Notes under the pieces: generated by a model
What the model saw: the letters and a program-made list of their open reading frames with translations, nothing else
Told to the model about the DNA's origin: nothing
Databases searched by the model: none
Position numbers and translations under genes: made by a program
Assembly (NCBI GenBank): GCA_963779805.1
Contig: CAVZZN010000011.1
Span: 62,001-126,000, forward strand
Source: CAIWHR01 sp963779805
Lineage (GTDB): Bacteria > Pseudomonadota > Gammaproteobacteria > Burkholderiales > Casimicrobiaceae
Length of the DNA: 64,000 bases
Reading direction: 5' to 3'
Part shown: positions 48,987 to 58,256 of the stretch, in pieces
Position numbering within the stretch: position 1 is the stretch's first letter
Layout: each line of letters begins with the position of its first letter

Positions 48987-49979
48987 TCAGTCGGCCTTGA
49001 TGCCGGCCTTCCGGACCACGTCCGACCACAGGGAGGCCTGGGTCTGGATGAACTGCCCGAAGTGTGCCGGCGTGTCGGGTGTGATCACGACGCCGAGCTC
49101 CGACAGCCGTTTCACGACAGCGGGGTCGTGCAACGCCTTGTTGGTCTCGGCATTGAGCTGCGCCACGATCTGGGCCGGGGTGTTTGCGGGGGCAACGAGG
49201 CCCCACCACACGGTCGCTTCGAAACCCGGCAAGCCGGCTTCGGACGCGGTCGGCACGTCCGGAAGGAGCTCGAGGCGCTTGTCGCTCGCAACGGCGAGCG
49301 CGCGCAGCTTGCCCGACTTGATGTGCGCCATGACCTCCAGCGGATTGATGGGCATGAACGAGATGCGCTCGCCGAGAAGGTCGGTGATCGCGGGGGCGCC
49401 GCCCTTGTAGGGGACGTGCAAGGCGTCGATGCCGGCCGTGAGCTTGAACAGCTCGCCGGCGAGATGACCCGAGGTGCCGTTCCCGGCCGAGCCGTAGGTC
49501 AGCTTGCCGGGCTGCGCCTTCGCTGCAGCGATCAGGTCCGTGAGCGACTTCTGCGGGGCGCCGGCGGGCACGACGATCACGAGCGGCGCATAGCCCACGC
49601 GCGCTACCGCCGCGAAATCCTTGCGGCCGTCGAACGGGAGCTTCGGGAAGAGGCTCATGTTCGTGGCGATGCCGTTCGACGCCATCAGCAACGTGTAGCC
49701 GTCCGGCGCCGCCTTGGCGACCGCCTCCATGCCGATGTTCGAGCTCGCGCCCGGCTTGTTCTCGATGATGAAGGGCTGCTTCATCTCTCCCGCGAGCGCC
49801 TGGCCCATGACGCGGGCGATGATGTCCACCGCGCCGCCCGCGGGGAACGGCACGACGATGCGGACGGGGTGCGCCGGGTACGCATCGGCGGCTCGCACTG
49901 TCGCGGGCGCGATCGCGATCATCGAGCTGAGTGCGGCGCCGAACAGCGCGGTCCAGCGGCTTCGTATGCACGGCATCAT
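48987..49979 (-). CDS. Bug/TctC-type periplasmic solute receptor
   Basis: A 330-aa extracytoplasmic receptor of the tripartite tricarboxylate family. A signal peptide (cut near VRA/ADA) precedes the family opening YPAHPVRIVVPFPAGGAVDIIARVMG. Further family stretches are VIENKPGASSNIGMEAVAKAAPDGYTLL, KLTYGSAGNGTSGHLAGELF, VPYKGGAPAITDLLGERISFM and LLPDVPTASEAGLPGFE. No TctA/TctB membrane genes are nearby, as is common for the many Bug paralogues of Burkholderiales. It lies between the amidohydrolase and ThDP enzyme genes, so it may bind the compound they degrade. Confidence 0.92.
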   Translation of the reverse strand: MMPCIRSRWTALFGAALSSMIAIAPATVRAADAYPAHPVRIVVPFPAGGAVDIIARVMGQALAGEMKQPFIIENKPGASSNIGMEAVAKAAPDGYTLLMASNGIATNMSLFPKLPFDGRKDFAAVARVGYAPLVIVVPAGAPQKSLTDLIAAAKAQPGKLTYGSAGNGTSGHLAGELFKLTAGIDALHVPYKGGAPAITDLLGERISFMPINPLEVMAHIKSGKLRALAVASDKRLELLPDVPTASEAGLPGFEATVWWGLVAPANTPAQIVAQLNAETNKALHDPAVVKRLSELGVVITPDTPAHFGQFIQTQASLWSDVVRKAGIKAD

Positions 49980-49999
49980 TTCAGGTCTCCAGGCAGGTT

Positions 50000-50942
50000 T
50001 CAGGCGGCGTTCGTGAGAGTGGAAAAACCGAACAGCCGTTCCGGGTTGTCCACGAGCAGGCGAATCTGGAGCTGGCGCTCGGGGGCCAGCAGCGGAATGA
50101 GATCCACGAGATCCCCGTCGTTGGGCATCGTCCTGACGTTCGGGTGCGGCCAGTCGGTACCCCAGACCACGCGGTCGGGCGCCGTCTCGATGATGCGGCG
50201 CGCGAAGGGAACGGCATCGTGGAACGGCGGGCCTTGCGTCGAGACGCGCTCGCAGCCCGAAACCTTGACCCAGCACTTCTCGTCGGTCCGCAAGAGATCC
50301 AGCAGGGCGAGGAACGGAGGTTGATCGAGGCCGTCGGCGGCCCGGGGACGGCCCATGTGGTCGATCGTGTAGCGAACGGGCAGCGCCCGCAGCATGGGTG
50401 CGAACGCGGGCAGATCGACGGCATCGAAGTGCAGGTCCACGTGCCAGTCGAGCGCCGCGATGCGGTCCACCACGCGGCGGAAAACCGCGAGATCCGGCAC
50501 GCCCCCGAGATGCCGCACGAAGTTGAACCGGCAGCCGCGGATGCCGCCTTCGTGCAGCGCGAGGAGGTCTCGCTCGGACGTGTCGATCGTCGATGTTGGC
50601 GACACCGCGGTAGCGCCCGCCGCTCGTGGCGATCGCATCCAGGACGACGCTGTTGTCGTTGCCGTAGATGCTCGCATTCACGATGACCGCCCGCGTCACG
50701 CCAAGCTTCGCGTGCAACGCGTCGAAATCGGCAAGCCCGGAGTCGGGCGGCGTGTACGGTCGCGTGGGTGCGTACGGATAGCGCGCGGCCGGTCCGAAGA
50801 TGTGGCAGTGCGCGTCGCACGCGTTGGCGGGAAGCCGGAACGACGGGACGCGCGTTGCGGGGTCGGGTGCCGCGATCGTGGGCGCGCTCGAGCCGTCGCG
50901 CATCACCTTCACGTTGGGATGCAGCCAGTCGCGTCGATTCAT
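50000..50942 (-). CDS. LigI-like amidohydrolase, frameshifted
   Basis: A TIM-barrel metal-dependent hydrolase of about 314 aa, close in form to 2-pyrone-4,6-dicarboxylate lactonase and related dicarboxylate lactonases. The metal-binding start is NACDAHCHIFGPAARYPY. Later conserved parts are HEGGIRGCRFNFVRHLGG, YTIDHMGRP, CWVKVSGCERVS, DRVVWGTDWPHPN and LLVDNPERLFGF. The frame shifts near 50585 inside ANIDDTSERDL; the span fits one inserted base. It leads the operon that also encodes a Bug receptor and a ThDP enzyme and faces a LysR regulator, a common layout for aromatic-acid catabolism. Confidence 0.85.
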
Positions 50943-51015
50943 GTCGATTCCCGGTTGCGCCGCCCGGCGCGATCGCCTGACGCGGATTCTTTGTTAACAT
51001 GCACCAGGCATCAAT

Positions 51016-51040
51016 GCGATATCACATCTATCGGATATGC
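51016..51040. promoter_or_regulatory. candidate LysR operator
   Basis: An imperfect palindrome with core arms ATATC (51019-51023) and GATAT (51034-51038), 10 bp apart, lies in the 121-bp gap between the divergent amidohydrolase and LysR genes. LysR regulators usually bind such a site here and control both directions. Confidence 0.45.
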
Positions 51041-51063
51041 CGCAACGTTATGGATGCGCCCGC

Positions 51064-51987
51064 ATGGATCTGAAGCAACTCGAATATTTCGTGCACGTCG
51101 CGGAGTTCGGCAGCTTCACCCGCGCTGCAGGCTTCCTGTCGGTCGCGCAGCCTGCGCTGAGCCGCCAGGTGCGCGCGCTCGAGGTGGAGCTTCGGCAACC
51201 GCTCTTCCAGCGCAACGGCCGCGGCGTCATGCTGACGGAGGGAGGCAAGCGCCTGCTGGCGCATGGACGGGGCATCCTGCAGCAGGTCGAGCGCGCCAAG
51301 CACGAGCTCGAGGACCAGCGCGGCGCCGCCACGGGGCACATCGTGATCGGCTTGCCGCCGAGTCTCAGCCGAACGATCGCGGTACCGCTGGTGCAGGCCT
51401 TCCGCGAGCGCTTCCCGAAGGCGACCCTTGCCATCGTCGAAGGGTTGTCGACCTATCTGCTCGAGTGCCTCAACACGGGTCGCGTCGATTGCGCCGTGCT
51501 CTACAACGCCGTTCCCGCACCCGCCAACGATCTGATGCCGCTCCTCGACGAGCCGCTGATGCTCGTGTCGAGCCGTTCCGGCAAGCAGCGCACGCTGATC
51601 GGCGCCGCCGTCACGCTCGCGTCGCTCGCCGAGTATCCGCTCGTGATCCCCAGCCGTCCGCACGCGGTGCGCATGCGCGTCGAGACGGCGATCGCCAGCG
51701 CGGGCGCGAAGATGCAGGTGGCCTGGGAAATCGAGAGCGTCCCGACCATCCTCAACCTGGTGCGCAAAGGCTACGGCCACGCCGTGCTCCCGCTCAACTC
51801 GATCCGCGCCAGCGCCGACGAGCAGCACTTCGTCGCCCGGCCGATCGTCAAGCCGAAGCTGTCGAGCTCCCTCTGGCTGGCGACCTCCGCGCAGCGGCCC
51901 CGAGGCCCGCTGCTGCAACGCTCGGTCGAGCTCACGCGCGAGCTCGTGCTGCGGCACTACGAGGCCGGGCGCAACGCGACGGCGTGA
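51064..51987 (+). CDS. LysR-family transcriptional regulator
   Basis: A 307-aa activator/repressor. The N-terminal winged helix is MDLKQLEYFVHVAEFGSFTRAAGFLSVAQPALSRQVRALEVEL followed by FQRNGRGVMLTEGGKRLL; the effector domain occupies residues about 90-295. Its opening resembles the CysB/Nac-like branch that uses DLKQLEYF. It is divergent from the amidohydrolase-Bug-ThDP operon, which it probably controls in response to a pathway intermediate. A Bug receptor gene follows it on the same strand and may also belong to the regulon. Confidence 0.92.
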   Translation: MDLKQLEYFVHVAEFGSFTRAAGFLSVAQPALSRQVRALEVELRQPLFQRNGRGVMLTEGGKRLLAHGRGILQQVERAKHELEDQRGAATGHIVIGLPPSLSRTIAVPLVQAFRERFPKATLAIVEGLSTYLLECLNTGRVDCAVLYNAVPAPANDLMPLLDEPLMLVSSRSGKQRTLIGAAVTLASLAEYPLVIPSRPHAVRMRVETAIASAGAKMQVAWEIESVPTILNLVRKGYGHAVLPLNSIRASADEQHFVARPIVKPKLSSSLWLATSAQRPRGPLLQRSVELTRELVLRHYEAGRNATA

Positions 51988-52204
51988 ATGTCCGGCAGAT
52001 GCGGCATCGGACTGGCCGGCCGTCATTCATGGCATATCAGCTAGCGAAAATCGTACATGTCGGAATGGCTTCACAGCGCGCAAGATGGCGGCAGCGGCGT
52101 CCGGTACGGGCTCTAGGGGCGCACGCTGCCTTCGTCCACGCCTGCGCGATCCGGCGCTACGAAGTCGTGAGCGCAGGTCCTGGCTGTCGATGGGGAGGCT
52201 TGGG

Positions 52205-53212
52205 ATGTTCGACGTAACAGATGCCGTACAGTGCAGCCGCCGGCACCGGGTGGCCGGCGTTCGTCTCGCCGTCGTGGCGCTCGCCCTGTGCGTGGCGACG
52301 GGTGCCTTCGCGCAGCGCTATCCCTCGCACCCGATCCGGCTCGTCGTGGGATTCGCGGCGGGAGGGGTGGCCGACGTCACCGCGCGGGTCGTGGCGCAAA
52401 GTCTTTCCGCCGATCTCGGACAGCAGGTGATCGTGGACAACCGCCCGAGCGCCGGCGGCATCATCGCGGCCGACGCGGTAGCGAAAGCCGAGCCCGACGG
52501 CCACACGCTCCTGCTGATGTCCAACGGCAACGCCGTCAGCGCGTCCCTGTTCAAGTCGCTGCCGTACGACACGATCAAGGACTTCGCGCCGGTGTCCACG
52601 CTGGGCTATTTCGATGTCGCCGTCGTCACGCGCCCCGGCACGAAGATCGACTCGATGCGCGGCCTCATCGACTACGCGAAGGCCCACCCCGGCAAGCTCA
52701 ACATCGGCACCATCAACGTCGGCAGCACGCAGCATCTGTCCGCCGAGCTGTTCAAGGCCATGGCGGGCGTCGACGCGGCGACGGTGCCGTTCAAGGGCAG
52801 CCCCGCCGTGATCGGCGCGCTGCGCGGCAACGACGTGGACGTGGCATTCGAGATGCTCGCACCCGTCATCCCGCAGGCCAAGAGCGGCGCGCTGAAGATT
52901 CTCGCCGTGACCTCGCCCACGCGCTCGCCCTTTCTCCCCGATGTCCCCACCGTGGCGGAAAGCGGCGTGCCCGGCTATCAGGCTTCGTCGTGGAATGCGA
53001 TCGCAGCTCCGGCCAAGACGCCGCCTGCCGTGATCGACAGGCTGAATCGCGCCATCAATGCCGCGCTCGCGAAGCCCGAGGTGAAAGCGCAGCTCGAGGT
53101 GGTAGGCGTGTCCGCGCGCGGCAGCACCCCCAGGCAAATGGCGGAGCTCGTCGCGGCCGACATCGCGAAGTGGCGACGCGTGATCGAGCAGGCGAAGATC
53201 GAGCAGCAGTAG
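52205..53212 (+). CDS. Bug/TctC-type periplasmic solute receptor
   Basis: A 335-aa receptor with signal sequence (VRLAVVALALCVATGAFA/QRY). Family stretches are YPSHPIRLVVGFAAGGVADVTARVVAQSL, VIVDNRPSAGGIIAADAVAKAEPDGHTLL, KLNIGTINVGSTQHLSAELF, VPFKGSPAVIGALRGNDVDVAFE and FLPDVPTVAESGVPGYQ. The ATG at 52205 is preceded by GGGAGG at about 9 nt; ATG 52190 is an in-frame alternative. It sits between the LysR gene and an ABC-2 exporter. The 217 nt before it hold no gene. Confidence 0.9.
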   Translation: MFDVTDAVQCSRRHRVAGVRLAVVALALCVATGAFAQRYPSHPIRLVVGFAAGGVADVTARVVAQSLSADLGQQVIVDNRPSAGGIIAADAVAKAEPDGHTLLLMSNGNAVSASLFKSLPYDTIKDFAPVSTLGYFDVAVVTRPGTKIDSMRGLIDYAKAHPGKLNIGTINVGSTQHLSAELFKAMAGVDAATVPFKGSPAVIGALRGNDVDVAFEMLAPVIPQAKSGALKILAVTSPTRSPFLPDVPTVAESGVPGYQASSWNAIAAPAKTPPAVIDRLNRAINAALAKPEVKAQLEVVGVSARGSTPRQMAELVAADIAKWRRVIEQAKIEQQ

Positions 53213-53267
53213 AAGCCCCGGGGGTGCGGTCGAGGCATGCCGCGGCGACGTGGTATCGTCGCGCGTC

Positions 53268-54191
<924 letters not shown>

Positions 54192-54195
<4 letters not shown>

Positions 54196-54953
54196 ACACT
54201 CCCGCGATGTCCGCCATCTATCGCTTCGAGATGGCCCGCTGGCGACGCACGATCATGCAGAGCGTGATCTCGCCCGTGCTGTCCACCTCGCTCTACTTCG
54301 TGGTGTTCGGGTCGGCCATCGGCGGCCGCATCCCCGAGATCGACGGCGTGAGCTACGGCGCGTACATCGTGCCGGGGCTGGTGATGCTGTCGCTGCTCAC
54401 CCAGAGCGTTTCCAACGCCTCCTTCGGCATCTACTTCCCGCGCTTCACCGGCACGATCTACGAGCTGCTGTCGGCGCCGGTATCGTATCTCGAGATCGTG
54501 ATCAGCTACGTGGGCGCCGCGGCCACCAAGGCGATCATCCTCGGCATCATCATCCTGCTTACGGCGGCCCTGTTCGTACCGCTGCGCGTGGAGCACCCGC
54601 TGTGGATGGTGCTGTTCCTGGTCCTGACCGCGGTGACGTTCAGCCTGCTCGGCTTCATCATCGGCATCTGGGCGGACGGGTTCGAGAAGCTGCAGCTCGT
54701 GCCGCTGCTCGTCATCACGCCGCTCGCGTTCCTCGGCGGCAGCTTCTACTCCATCCACATGCTGCCGCCGTTCTGGCGCACCGTGACGCTCGCGAATCCG
54801 GTGGTCTACCTCATCAGCGGCTTTCGCTGGAGCTTCTACGGCCGGGGCGATGTCGACATCGGCGTGAGCCTCGTCATGACGCTCGCGTTCCTGGCGATCT
54901 TCGTCGCCATCGTCGCCTGGATCTTCCGCACGGGTTATCGGCTCAAGGCGTAG
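54192..54953 (+). CDS. ABC-2 type exporter permease (YadH/NodJ-like)
   Basis: A 253-aa inner-membrane permease with six hydrophobic segments. The family parts are IYRFEMARWRRTIMQSVISPVLSTSLYFVVFGSAIG, YGAYIVPGLVMLSLLTQSVSNASFGIYFPRFTGTIYELLSAPVSYLEIV and FLGGSFYSIHMLPPFWRTVTLANPVVYLISGFRWSFYG. It pairs with the ATPase just upstream (ATGA overlap). The exported substrate is unknown; drug, lipid and polysaccharide substrates all occur in this family. Confidence 0.9.
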
Positions 54954-55089
54954 GACACGGCCCCGCCCTCGCCCTTCCTCTTTGCGCGATCGGCGCGAAT
55001 TCGCTACCCTCGCGCAACTTGCCCGAAAACAGACCGCCGACGCGTTCTCGCGCGATCGGCGCCATACGGGACGACTTCGAGGAGGAGCG

Positions 55090-56050
55090 ATGAGCACGAT
55101 GGCAGCTTCCGCCGGCGGCCGCCGCATGGGCGTCACCGGCGTGCATTCGATCAATCGGTTCGCGTTCTCCGTGCCGGTGCTCGAGGAAGCGCAGCGGTTC
55201 TACACGGCGTTCGGGCTCGACGTGCGCGCGAGCGGCAGCACCCTCGAGCTGCGCACCTTCGGCAATCCGCATTGCTGGGGCGTGGTCCACGCCGACGGCC
55301 AGCCGAAGAAGCTGCAGTACCTCAGCTTCGGCATCTTCCCCGAGGACGAAGGGCGATTCACCGATCGCATCGCGCAGGCGGGCGCGCGTTGCGAGCCTCA
55401 CCCCGCGAGCGACGGCGAGGGCCTGTGGGCGCGCGATCCGGATGGCGTGCCGATCCAGCTCGTCAGCCTGCGAGCGGCGCGCGCCCGAGACCAAGGCGGT
55501 GCCCACGCCGGCCCGTGCCGTCCCTGCCGGCGCCGCGGCAGCGCCGTCGCGCAGCACGGTCGCGCAAGTGCGGCCGCGGCGGCTCTCGCACGTGCTGCGT
55601 TTCACGCCCGACGTGCCGCGCATGCTGCGCTTCTGCACGGACGTGCTGGGGCTTCGTCTGTCCGACCATTCGGGCGACATGATCGCGTTCATGCACGGCC
55701 CGCACGGCAGCGATCATCACATCCTCGCGTTCGCGAAAGGCGAATCCCCCGGCCTGCACCACTCGAGCTGGGACGTCGGCAGCATCGACGACGTGGGTTG
55801 CGGCGCGGAGCAGATGCGCACGCACGGCTACCAGGATGGGTGGGGTGTCGGCCGCCACGTCATCGGCTCGAACTACTTCTATTACGTGCGCGATCCGTGG
55901 AAGAGCTGGGCCGAGTATTCGTTCGACATCGACTTCGTGCCCGCGGATCTCGACTGGCCGGCGGGCGATCATCCGCCGGAGGACTCGATCTATGTCTGGG
56001 GTCCGCCGATGCACCCGGAGTTCATCGTCAACTTCGAGGCGCAGCGATAG
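55090..56050 (+). CDS. two-domain VOC protein, extradiol dioxygenase-like, frameshifted
   Basis: A vicinal-oxygen-chelate protein of about 320 aa with two beta-alpha-beta modules. The first (residues about 17-130) starts VHSINRFAFSVPVLEEAQRFYTAFGLDV. The second has RRLSHVLRFTPDVPRMLRFCTDVLGLRLSDHSGD with metal ligands predicted at the His of LSHVLRF, the first His of GLHHSSW and the Glu of SWAEYSFDID. This is the ligand layout of type I extradiol ring-cleavage dioxygenases. The frame changes between 55465 and 55490, in the linker; the span fits one inserted base. GGAGGAG lies close to the ATG. The adjacent Liv-type importer may supply the substrate. Confidence 0.82.
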
Positions 56051-56126
56051 CGCCCGCAGGCGTCGACACGACGGCGCACCCGCAGTTCGAGCAGTTCGGG
56101 AATCACACCTCAAGGGGGAGAACGGC

Positions 56127-57335
56127 ATGAGCATCGCCATACGCATTGCACGGTGGCTGGGGGTGGGCGCAACCGCGTTGTTCGTCGGGATCACGAGTGC
56201 GCACGCGCAGTCGAGCCAGCCGCCCATTCGCATCGGCAGCACGCTCGCCCTCACCGGGCCGCTTGCCGCAACGGGGCTGGTGCACAAGGTGGTCGGCGAG
56301 ATCTACGTCGAGGAGCTCAACAAGCGCGGCGGACTGCTCGGCCGGCAGGTCCAATGGCTCCTGAAGGACGACCAGTCGAAGCCCGACCTCGCCCGTACGC
56401 TCTACGAGCAGCTCATCACGGCCGACAAGGTCGACCTGCTGATGGGACCCTACGCAACCGGCGCGATCCTCTCCGCGATGGGCGTTGCGCAGCGCTACAA
56501 CAAGGTGCTCATCCACCACACCTTCGGCATCCCGAATCTGTTGAAGTACGACATGCAATTCCCCGCGTGGTCGCTCGGGCCCGATCCCGCCAGCACGGTC
56601 CCGAACACGGTGTTCGACGCGCTGGCCGCCTCGCCGAAGCCGCCGAAGACCATCGCCGTGGTCACGAGCAAGTTCCCGTCCGTGCACTTCATGTCGCTCG
56701 GCGCGCGCGAGGTCGCGAAGAAGCGCGGCCTCAAGGAAGTGCTGTTCCTCGAGTGGGACTTCGGCAATCTCGACTACGGCCCCATCGCCGCGCGCATCAA
56801 GGATGCGAAGCCGGACTTCATCTGGGTCGGCGCGATCGGCCTCGAAGGCAACCAGCTGCTCGAAGCGCTCAACAAGATCGACTACGCGCCGAAGGAGCAT
56901 TTCTACATGTATCCCGCGCCGGGCCCGATGTCGAAGTCGCCGCTCGCGAAGAACGCGCTGTCGATGACCGTGTTCGAGGAGCACCCGCCGTTCACCAATG
57001 CGCCGGGCGCCGCGGAGTTCATCAAGCTGTACCACGAGCGCGCGGCGAAGGCCGGGATTCCCGACGTCTCGGTCGAGGTGCAGGCCGCCGCGTCGTACAC
57101 GGCGTGGCAGTTGCTCGAAGCCGGCGTGAAGGGCGCCGGCAGCCTCGACGACAAGGCGATCGCGACCTGGCTCAAGACGCACAAGGTGGACACCATCCAG
57201 GGCAAGCTGCACTTCGACGGCCCCTTCAACTACGGCGACGACCTGATGCGCGTGAAGCAGGTGCAGAACGGGCGCTGGGTCACCGTGTGGCCGAAGGACT
57301 ACGCGGCGCCGGGCGCAACGCTGCAAGTCCAGTGA
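56127..57335 (+). CDS. Liv-type ABC periplasmic binding protein
   Basis: A 402-aa receptor of the Leu/Ile/Val-binding class. A signal peptide (cut near AHA/QSS) is followed by IRIGSTLALTGPLAATGLVHKVVGEIYVEELNKRGGLLGRQVQWLLKDDQSKPDLARTLYEQLI and LLMGPYATGAILSAMGVAQRY. The order receptor-permease-permease/ATPase-ATPase is complete downstream. Many members bind aromatic or aliphatic acids rather than amino acids; next to a VOC dioxygenase-like gene an aromatic ligand is plausible. GGGGGAG lies 8 nt before the ATG. Confidence 0.92.
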   Translation: MSIAIRIARWLGVGATALFVGITSAHAQSSQPPIRIGSTLALTGPLAATGLVHKVVGEIYVEELNKRGGLLGRQVQWLLKDDQSKPDLARTLYEQLITADKVDLLMGPYATGAILSAMGVAQRYNKVLIHHTFGIPNLLKYDMQFPAWSLGPDPASTVPNTVFDALAASPKPPKTIAVVTSKFPSVHFMSLGAREVAKKRGLKEVLFLEWDFGNLDYGPIAARIKDAKPDFIWVGAIGLEGNQLLEALNKIDYAPKEHFYMYPAPGPMSKSPLAKNALSMTVFEEHPPFTNAPGAAEFIKLYHERAAKAGIPDVSVEVQAAASYTAWQLLEAGVKGAGSLDDKAIATWLKTHKVDTIQGKLHFDGPFNYGDDLMRVKQVQNGRWVTVWPKDYAAPGATLQVQ

Positions 57336-57384
57336 CGCCACTGCTCACGCCGAAGGACGCGGCGGCGAACAGGCGTTTCACGCG

Positions 57385-58242
57385 ATGAACCTTCCGAGCG
57401 GGGCCCTGCTCGCGCAGTCCGCGCTGTCGGGCCTGTTCATCGGCGGGCTCTACGGGTTGATGGGCCTCGGCCTCGGGCTGTCGTGGGGCCTGCTGCACAT
57501 CATCAATCTCGCGCATTTCGGGTGGGTGTTTCTCGCGGCCTACCTCTGCTACCAGCTGGCGAGCACAGGCGGGATGGATCCGCTCGCCACGCTCGCGCTG
57601 ATCGTGCCGCTGTTCTTCGTGCTGGGCGCGGCGACGCAATGGCTGCTCGCGCGGTTTCGCGTGTCGCCGTTGAATTCGCTGCTCGCGACCTTCGGGCTGA
57701 CCGCGATCATCGAGGCCGGCATCCAGGCCGTGTGGACCGCGGACTTCCGCAAGCTCGAATCGGCTTACGCGAGCAGCAAGTTCACGATCGGCACGCTGTT
57801 CGTGCCCGTGCCGGAGCTCGTGACGCTCGCGTTTGCGGTAGCCCTCGCGTTCGGCATCTACGCCGCGATGCGTTTCACCGACCTCGGGCGCGCGTTGCGT
57901 GCGCTCGCCGAGGATCCGGCCATCGCAACGGCGTTCGGCGTGAACGGGCGTGCGCTCGCGCTGGTGCTCGCGGGCGTGTGCACGGCGCTTGCCGGCGTCG
58001 CGGGCGTGTGCCTCGCGTTGAGCTTCACGCTCACACCCGCGCAAATCTACGCGTGGGTCGGCGTGGTGTTCGCCGCGGTCATGCTCGGCGGCCTCGGCTC
58101 GGCGCTCGGACCGCTCGCCGCGGGCATCGTGATCGGCGTCTCGGAAGCCCTGACGATGGCCGTCGCGTCGCCGTCGTGGGCGCCCATCGTGTCGTTCTCG
58201 CTGCTCATCGCGCTGCTCATCGTACGCCCGGGGAAAGCCTGA
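57385..58242 (+). CDS. branched-chain-type ABC permease (LivH class)
   Basis: A 285-aa membrane permease with about eight hydrophobic segments. The class opening is ALLAQSALSGLFIGGLYGLMGLGLGLSWGLLHIINLAHFGWVFLAAYLCY. The EAA-like loop LGRALRALAEDPAIATAFGVNGRALALVLAGV contacts the ATPase. Its C-terminus (GGLGSALGPLAAGIVIGVSEAL) is typical. It starts 50 nt after the receptor gene. Confidence 0.92.
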   Translation: MNLPSGALLAQSALSGLFIGGLYGLMGLGLGLSWGLLHIINLAHFGWVFLAAYLCYQLASTGGMDPLATLALIVPLFFVLGAATQWLLARFRVSPLNSLLATFGLTAIIEAGIQAVWTADFRKLESAYASSKFTIGTLFVPVPELVTLAFAVALAFGIYAAMRFTDLGRALRALAEDPAIATAFGVNGRALALVLAGVCTALAGVAGVCLALSFTLTPAQIYAWVGVVFAAVMLGGLGSALGPLAAGIVIGVSEALTMAVASPSWAPIVSFSLLIALLIVRPGKA

Positions 58243-58256
58243 AGCCCGATCGCACG

